Part shown: piece by piece, positions 63,530 to 64,000 of the stretch
Numbering within the stretch: the first letter of the stretch is position 1
How the letters are laid out: each line of letters starts with the position of its first letter
The notes under the pieces: generated by a model
Database searches by the model: none
What the model was told of the DNA's origin: nothing
The model's input: only the letters and a program-made list of their open reading frames with translations
Assembly: GCF_014256275.1 (NCBI RefSeq)
Contig: NZ_JACCFE010000002.1
Span: forward strand, 4,444,001-4,508,000
DNA from: Rhodococcus sp. 4CII
GTDB taxonomy: Bacteria; Actinomycetota; Actinomycetes; Mycobacteriales; Mycobacteriaceae
Reading direction: 5' to 3'
Length of the DNA: 64,000 nucleotides
Translations under genes and position numbers: made by a program

Positions 63530-63930
63530 GCGTTCGCCCCGTTCTTCTCGGCATACTCGGCGGCGGTGAGAAGCTCTCCGGCATCGGACGGCTGGACGGC
63601 GAACAGCCAGCCTTCCCCGTACGGGTCGGAGGTGACCAGGCCGGGATCGTCGACGGCGGCGGAGTTGATCAGGGTCACCCGACCGCTGACCGGCGGATAC
63701 AGCTCGGAGACGGTCTTGGTCGATTCGACCTCGCCGCACGCTTCGCCGGCGACGATGGTGGCGCCGACCTCCGGCAGATCGACGAAGACGAGTTCGCCGA
63801 GCGAGTTGACGGCGACGGAGGTGATGCCGACGCGGACGGGTTCGTCGGGGAGGGCGGCGCCCGGCGCGATCAGGACCCACTCGTGGTCGTCGGTGTAGCT
63901 ACGGTCGTCGGGGAAAGCTGCTGAAGACAT
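63526..63930 (-). CDS. gcvH: Glycine cleavage system H protein
   Basis: A 134-residue lipoyl carrier of the glycine cleavage complex. The lipoylated lysine is Lys72 in GEVESTKTVSELYPPVSG; the N-terminal DDHEWV and VFVDLPEVG segments are typical. AAAGGTG precedes the ATG. It shuttles the aminomethyl group between the P and T proteins, whose genes should lie to the right. Confidence 0.97.
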   Translation of the reverse strand: MSSAAFPDDRSYTDDHEWVLIAPGAALPDEPVRVGITSVAVNSLGELVFVDLPEVGATIVAGEACGEVESTKTVSELYPPVSGRVTLINSAAVDDPGLVTSDPYGEGWLFAVQPSDAGELLTAAEYAEKNGANA

Positions 63931-63968
63931 GGGTGCACCTTTTTCGGGGCCGAAGGGAGTGGGACGGT

Positions 63969-64000
63969 TCAGGAACGGCGATAGAACGGCGACGGGGTGA
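63969..64000 (-). CDS. Probable 3' end of gcvT (aminomethyltransferase)
   Basis: On the minus strand the last 32 bp read in one frame as TPSPFYRRS followed by TGA (63969-63971). A Pro-Phe-Tyr-basic ending is common at the C-terminus of GcvT proteins, and the gap to gcvH is 38 bp. The identification is by context and these nine residues only. Confidence 0.4.
   Translation of the reverse strand, partial: TPSPFYRRS

Overview
The window is about two-thirds G+C by eye, starts with ATG or GTG behind AGGAG-type ribosome sites, and carries a PknK-type kinase/LuxR protein, an FprB-type ferredoxin reductase and many acyl-CoA enzymes. All of this points to a catabolically versatile actinobacterium, most likely Rhodococcus or a close mycolic-acid relative. 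I saw no tRNA, rRNA, CRISPR array, transposase or phage gene. The foreign or decaying parts are a handful of broken genes.

Layout. (1) 1-10.9 kb: a catabolic block on the + strand. It holds the 3' end of a Rieske oxygenase gene, a DUF7064-like protein, an APH-type kinase, an acyl-CoA ligase, a nitroreductase, a flavin/2Fe-2S reductase, a thiolase and two acyl-CoA dehydrogenases, plus a SnoaL-like protein on the other strand. (2) 10.9-12.3 kb: a frameshifted TetR relic and about 800 bp without a gene. (3) 12.3-20.8 kb: an FprB-type reductase on the minus strand, diverging from P450, aldehyde dehydrogenase, MFS, a P450 fragment and an alcohol dehydrogenase. (4) 20.8-24.9 kb: a PknK-like kinase-ATPase-LuxR regulator and a TetR regulator, the intact paralogue of the relic. 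(5) 25-34.6 kb: a carotenoid-cleavage-type oxygenase diverging from acyl-CoA dehydrogenase, alpha-methylacyl-CoA racemase, SDR, acyl-CoA ligase, MaoC and enoyl-CoA hydratase, followed by a convergent old-yellow-enzyme gene. (6) 34.9-40.5 kb: MFS, Lrp-type regulator, amidase and two methyltransferases. (7) 40.7-43.2 kb: ahpC-ahpF behind an OxyR-like palindrome. (8) 43.2-47.8 kb: GNAT, Rieske oxygenase and acyl-CoA ligase, with a divergent TetR gene. (9) 48-58.9 kb: a PucR relic and a LysR gene diverging from transporter, AidB-like dehydrogenase and CoA-transferase; then a GntR gene diverging from a MatC-like carrier, a CoA-transferase and a fused carboxyltransferase. (10) 58.9-64 kb: the glycine/serine locus (gcvT end, gcvH, glyA, sdaA), a tandem glycine riboswitch and an amino-acid permease.

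How the parts fit. Blocks 1 and 5 look like two parallel CoA-thioester degradation pathways, each with its own ligase, dehydrogenase and downstream beta-oxidation steps. A set of 12-bp palindromes built on ACGAWCGT lies before the thiolase, before the TetR gene, before its decayed copy, and twice between the carotenoid oxygenase and its divergent dehydrogenase. This suggests one TetR regulator ties the blocks together. Two more promoter pairs share architecture: the P450 and aldehyde dehydrogenase genes, and the matC-like and CoA-transferase genes. Each pair predicts a small regulon. Functions rest on motif recognition and context; exact substrates are inference.
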